This document shows positions 4,947 to 6,732 of a stretch of DNA of 6,732 nucleotides, in pieces; the stretch's first letter is position 1; every line of letters starts with the position of its first letter. This DNA comes from Bacillota bacterium (GTDB lineage: Bacteria > Bacillota > Clostridia > Acetivibrionales > DSM-1351), in contig JAEWCZ010000043.1 of the NCBI GenBank assembly GCA_023390335.1, forward strand, positions 1-6,732, given 5' to 3'. Below the pieces are notes generated by a model, which was given only the letters and a program-made list of their open reading frames with translations, searched no databases and was not told where the DNA came from. The position numbers and the translations under genes were made by a program.

Positions 4947-6732
4947 CTACTCAAACAGTGAATCAAGCTCTTCCTGATCCATATCAAGTGTTTCAAAATC
5001 CGATGGCGTAAAATAAACATCCTCACTGTCAACAGTGCAGCTTATTAAATTTTTAAGATTACTCTGGTATCTGTCTCTAAAGTCAGACATAGTTTCTTCC
5101 TTATATGCCTTATTGTTATAAAGTATTTCAAATTCAAAAATGTCATTAACCACCATACAATTAATTTCAAGTTTAGCAGTCATTGTATTAGTCAAACATG
5201 TTTCACTTCCGGTTTTCAAATGTGAATAAGAAAATATCTGGTTATCTGCCTCTTTATCAAAGCGTCCCAGGTAATTAAATCTAAGTTCAGTCATGCTTTC
5301 ATCTTTTTCCGTATCCGCTTCGGTTAAATATTTTAATATTCCATAACCTACTCCGTTTTTAGGAACTTCCCTTATGCTTTCTTTTATCTCTTTTATTTGC
5401 TCTCCCGTATCATCACTGTTGATACAAATTTTAAGCGGATACATTGCAGTAAACCATCCCACGGTTCTTGAAACATTTATTCCATCCAGGTTACGTCCGT
5501 TATTCTCCATCTCAATTACTATTTCATACAAGCCGGTTAATTCTTTCACGGTCTTTACAAGTGCTGTCACCAGAAGGTCTTCAACCGAAGTGTTGTAAGT
5601 CTTATTTGCATCTTTTAAAAGTTTTGCGGTTTCCTCCTCATTAATATATCCTTTTACAAGGGCTCTTGAGGCAATACTCCAATCTTCTGTTTCAGTATCT
5701 ATAGGAAGCTCAAATCTGAAATCAGCATACTTCTTCCAAAAGTCTTTCTCTATCATTAAATCTTCACTATTTTTAATGCTTAACAGCTTTTCGTACCAAT
5801 CTTTTAAGGATGCTGTCTTTGGAGAAAAACCAACATCACTGCCGCTCTCTATGGCCTCATATGCCCTAAGTAAATCTTCAAGAATAATTCTCCACGAAAC
5901 CCCATCAACAGCTAAATGATGAATAGTTATAAACAGCTTGTCATTTTCTCCGAAATGAATAATAGCAGCTTTAATAAGCAATCCATGTTCTATATTAAAC
6001 CCTGCTTTCAGGCTCATACATATTTCTTCTAATTCCTTTTCCTGCTCTTGTATTGTCAATCCGGCGATATTAAAGGTTTCAATATTAAATTCTTGGGATA
6101 TATCACCATTATTAAAGTAAAGTTTATCTATATCTGGTGAATAGTTTACTCTCAGTCCGTCGTGATGTTCAATTATTTTTACAAAAGCCATTTTTAGTTT
6201 TTGTATATCTATTGGCTTTTTAAGTTCCAGCAAAATAGATTGATTAAAATAATTAGGATTACTAAGGTTTTTATTGAAAAACCATTTAACTACAGGCGTA
6301 AAACCAAAGCTTCCTTCAATAAACCCTTGATCATAATCATTAACTTCAGATTTATGATCCGTATTAAGAAGAATTTTAGATATAGTGCGATGTACAAGAA
6401 TATCCTTTACCTCTATATTTAACCCTTCCCCAGCAAGAAGAGAAACCACCTGTATTGCCTTAATGGAATCTCCACCAAGCTCGAAAAAGTCATCGTTGAT
6501 TCCAACCCTGGTTAAACCTAGTGCTTTTTCCCATACTTTAGCCATTGCTTGTTCTTCCATAGAAGAAGGCTCCACATACTCTGTACCTGTTCTCACACTC
6601 AATTCCGGCTCCGGTAGAGCCTTTCTGTCCACTTTTCCGTTCTGGGAAAGTGGCATCTTTTCCAGCCTTACAAAATATGATGGAACCATATATTCAGGAA
6701 GGCTCCTTATCAGATGCTCCCTTAATTCTCCC
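4947..6732 (-). CDS. NRPS, 3' part: A-domain tail, carrier protein, epimerization domain, docking tail (5'-truncated)
   Basis: This is the C-terminal 594 residues of a nonribosomal peptide synthetase; the frame is open to the window edge (first whole codon ends at 6731) and stops at TAG 4949-4947. The ATG at 6689 lies inside a conserved adenylation motif (LPEYMVPS), so it is not the true start. Numbering from the edge, seen in order: adenylation motif A9 (11-18) and A10 NGKVDR (31-36, with the catalytic Lys33); a carrier domain (about 49-122) with LGGDSI and phosphopantetheine Ser89; an epimerization domain (about 139-569); and a short C-terminal tail starting TPSDF (575-594). The protein would activate one amino acid, tether it as a thioester, convert the tethered residue to a D/L mixture and hand the D form to the next protein. 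Its substrate cannot be read because the pocket motifs lie upstream of the window. It is followed after 37 bp by a second NRPS gene on the same strand, so the two are probably co-transcribed. Family assignment is near certain. Confidence 0.97.
   Translation of the reverse strand, partial: GELREHLIRSLPEYMVPSYFVRLEKMPLSQNGKVDRKALPEPELSVRTGTEYVEPSSMEEQAMAKVWEKALGLTRVGINDDFFELGGDSIKAIQVVSLLAGEGLNIEVKDILVHRTISKILLNTDHKSEVNDYDQGFIEGSFGFTPVVKWFFNKNLSNPNYFNQSILLELKKPIDIQKLKMAFVKIIEHHDGLRVNYSPDIDKLYFNNGDISQEFNIETFNIAGLTIQEQEKELEEICMSLKAGFNIEHGLLIKAAIIHFGENDKLFITIHHLAVDGVSWRIILEDLLRAYEAIESGSDVGFSPKTASLKDWYEKLLSIKNSEDLMIEKDFWKKYADFRFELPIDTETEDWSIASRALVKGYINEEETAKLLKDANKTYNTSVEDLLVTALVKTVKELTGLYEIVIEMENNGRNLDGINVSRTVGWFTAMYPLKICINSDDTGEQIKEIKESIREVPKNGVGYGILKYLTEADTEKDESMTELRFNYLGRFDKEADNQIFSYSHLKTGSETCLTNTMTAKLEINCMVVNDIFEFEILYNNKAYKEETMSDFRDRYQSNLKNLISCTVDSEDVYFTPSDFETLDMDQEELDSLFE
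4950..5024 (-). other. Putative donor docking (COM) tail
   Basis: After the epimerization domain the protein ends in about 20 residues that begin TPSDF and continue as an acidic, Leu-containing stretch (DQEELDSLFE at the very end). TPSD followed by an acidic helix is the known layout of donor communication-mediating tails, for example at the end of tyrocidine synthetase TycA, where the tail recruits the condensation domain at the start of the next protein. From memory, the TycA tail runs about eight residues further past the equivalent Phe-Glu, so this one looks short. The natural partner would be the N-terminus of the protein starting at 4909. Partner choice is inferred from gene order. Confidence 0.75.
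5025..6317 (-). other. Epimerization (E) domain
   Basis: This condensation-like domain racemizes the alpha carbon of the carrier-bound aminoacyl or peptidyl thioester. The epimerase signatures are visible in order, numbered from the first whole codon of the window: PVVKWFF (146-152, motif E1), HHLAVDGVSW (271-280, E2, with the active-site His-His-Asp), KTASLKDW (305-312), ENNGR (409-413, E4), RTVGWFTAMYPL (422-433, E5), PKNGVGYG (457-464, E6) and FNYLGR (485-490, E7). TVGWFT, GxGYG and FNYLG separate E domains from ordinary condensation domains. The catalytic His-His, Asp and the E4 Glu are kept, so it looks active. Two motifs depart from the usual text: E1 has Val where Gln is common, and E4 reads ENNGR instead of EGHGRE. 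Confidence 0.95.
6366..6587 (-). other. Peptidyl carrier protein domain, LGGDSI (epimerase-partner) type
   Basis: The carrier domain has the signature FFELGGDSIKAIQV. The serine that would receive the 4'-phosphopantetheine arm is codon 6467-6465. In characterised NRPSs, carriers that feed an epimerization domain usually read LGGDS, whereas those that feed a condensation domain read LGGHS. The Asp here agrees with the epimerization domain directly downstream, and contrasts with the His in the carrier of the next protein. Confidence 0.93.
6606..6732 (-). other. C-terminal end of an adenylation domain
   Basis: Only the last ~42 residues of this adenylation domain are in the window. They carry motif A9 (LPEYMVPS) and motif A10 (NGKVDR). 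The A10 lysine normally contacts the carboxylate and phosphate of the aminoacyl adenylate. The eight variable pocket residues lie upstream of the window, so the amino acid later epimerized by this module cannot be predicted. Confidence 0.93.

Noticed and set aside
4907..4949. Amber readthrough joining the two NRPS proteins or extending the docking tail
   Set aside because: Reading past TAG gives about 15 residues before a TAA in the start region of the next gene, in a different frame from it. It neither fuses the proteins nor resembles a docking tail.
2630..5598. Several 61-74-codon open frames on the plus strand (for example 2630-2815, 3328-3531, 4026-4244, 4790-5011, 5374-5598)
   Set aside because: They lie antisense to conserved NRPS motifs, have no recognisable domains and no convincing ribosome binding sites. 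Long minus-strand coding frames produce such shadows by chance.
6201..6422. A 73-codon plus-strand open frame rich in Ile, Lys, Tyr and Phe
   Set aside because: It is antisense to the carrier/epimerization boundary of the upstream NRPS. Its composition is what the AT-rich complement gives by chance.
6687..6689. ATG as the start of a separate 580-residue protein
   Set aside because: The frame is open upstream to the window edge and encodes the preceding part of adenylation motif A9 (ending LPEY), so the Met is internal to a longer protein.

Overview
The window is the inside of a nonribosomal peptide synthetase (NRPS) gene cluster. It is read entirely from the minus strand, and almost every base is coding. 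The DNA is AT-rich (60-base lines sampled by hand gave roughly 23-43% G+C). The NRPS modules closely resemble those of Bacillus-type synthetases. Together these suggest a low-GC Firmicute, perhaps a Clostridia member. That placement is inference; no taxonomic marker gene is present.

Layout in the direction of transcription (high to low coordinates). First is the 3' part of an upstream NRPS gene (6732-4947). It holds the tail of an adenylation domain, a carrier protein of the LGGDSI type, a complete epimerization domain, and a C-terminal tail resembling a donor docking (COM) helix. A 37-bp gap follows with no terminator. Next is the start of a second NRPS gene (4909-1), which stays open to the window edge: 1636 codons encoding condensation, adenylation, carrier, condensation, then the first ~110 residues of another adenylation domain. 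I checked this second frame codon line by codon line and found no stop or frameshift.

How the parts work together. The upstream protein activates an unknown amino acid (its pocket lies outside the window), epimerizes it on the carrier, and passes the D-configured chain across a protein-protein junction. The downstream protein begins with a condensation domain that looks like the D-accepting type, extends the chain with a residue predicted as isoleucine (pocket code D-G-F-F-L-G-V-V-F-K), then passes it through an L-accepting-type condensation domain to a next residue that cannot be predicted here. The local product segment is therefore ...-D-Xaa-(L-)Ile-Yaa-... A D-residue/Ile handover between two proteins is also what I recall at the BacB/BacC junction of bacitracin synthetase, but two modules are too few to name the product.

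I see no RNA gene, mobile element, CRISPR array, promoter or terminator. The biology is a recognisable NRPS assembly line rather than an unknown type of system. What could be new is the peptide, which only the flanking sequence can show.
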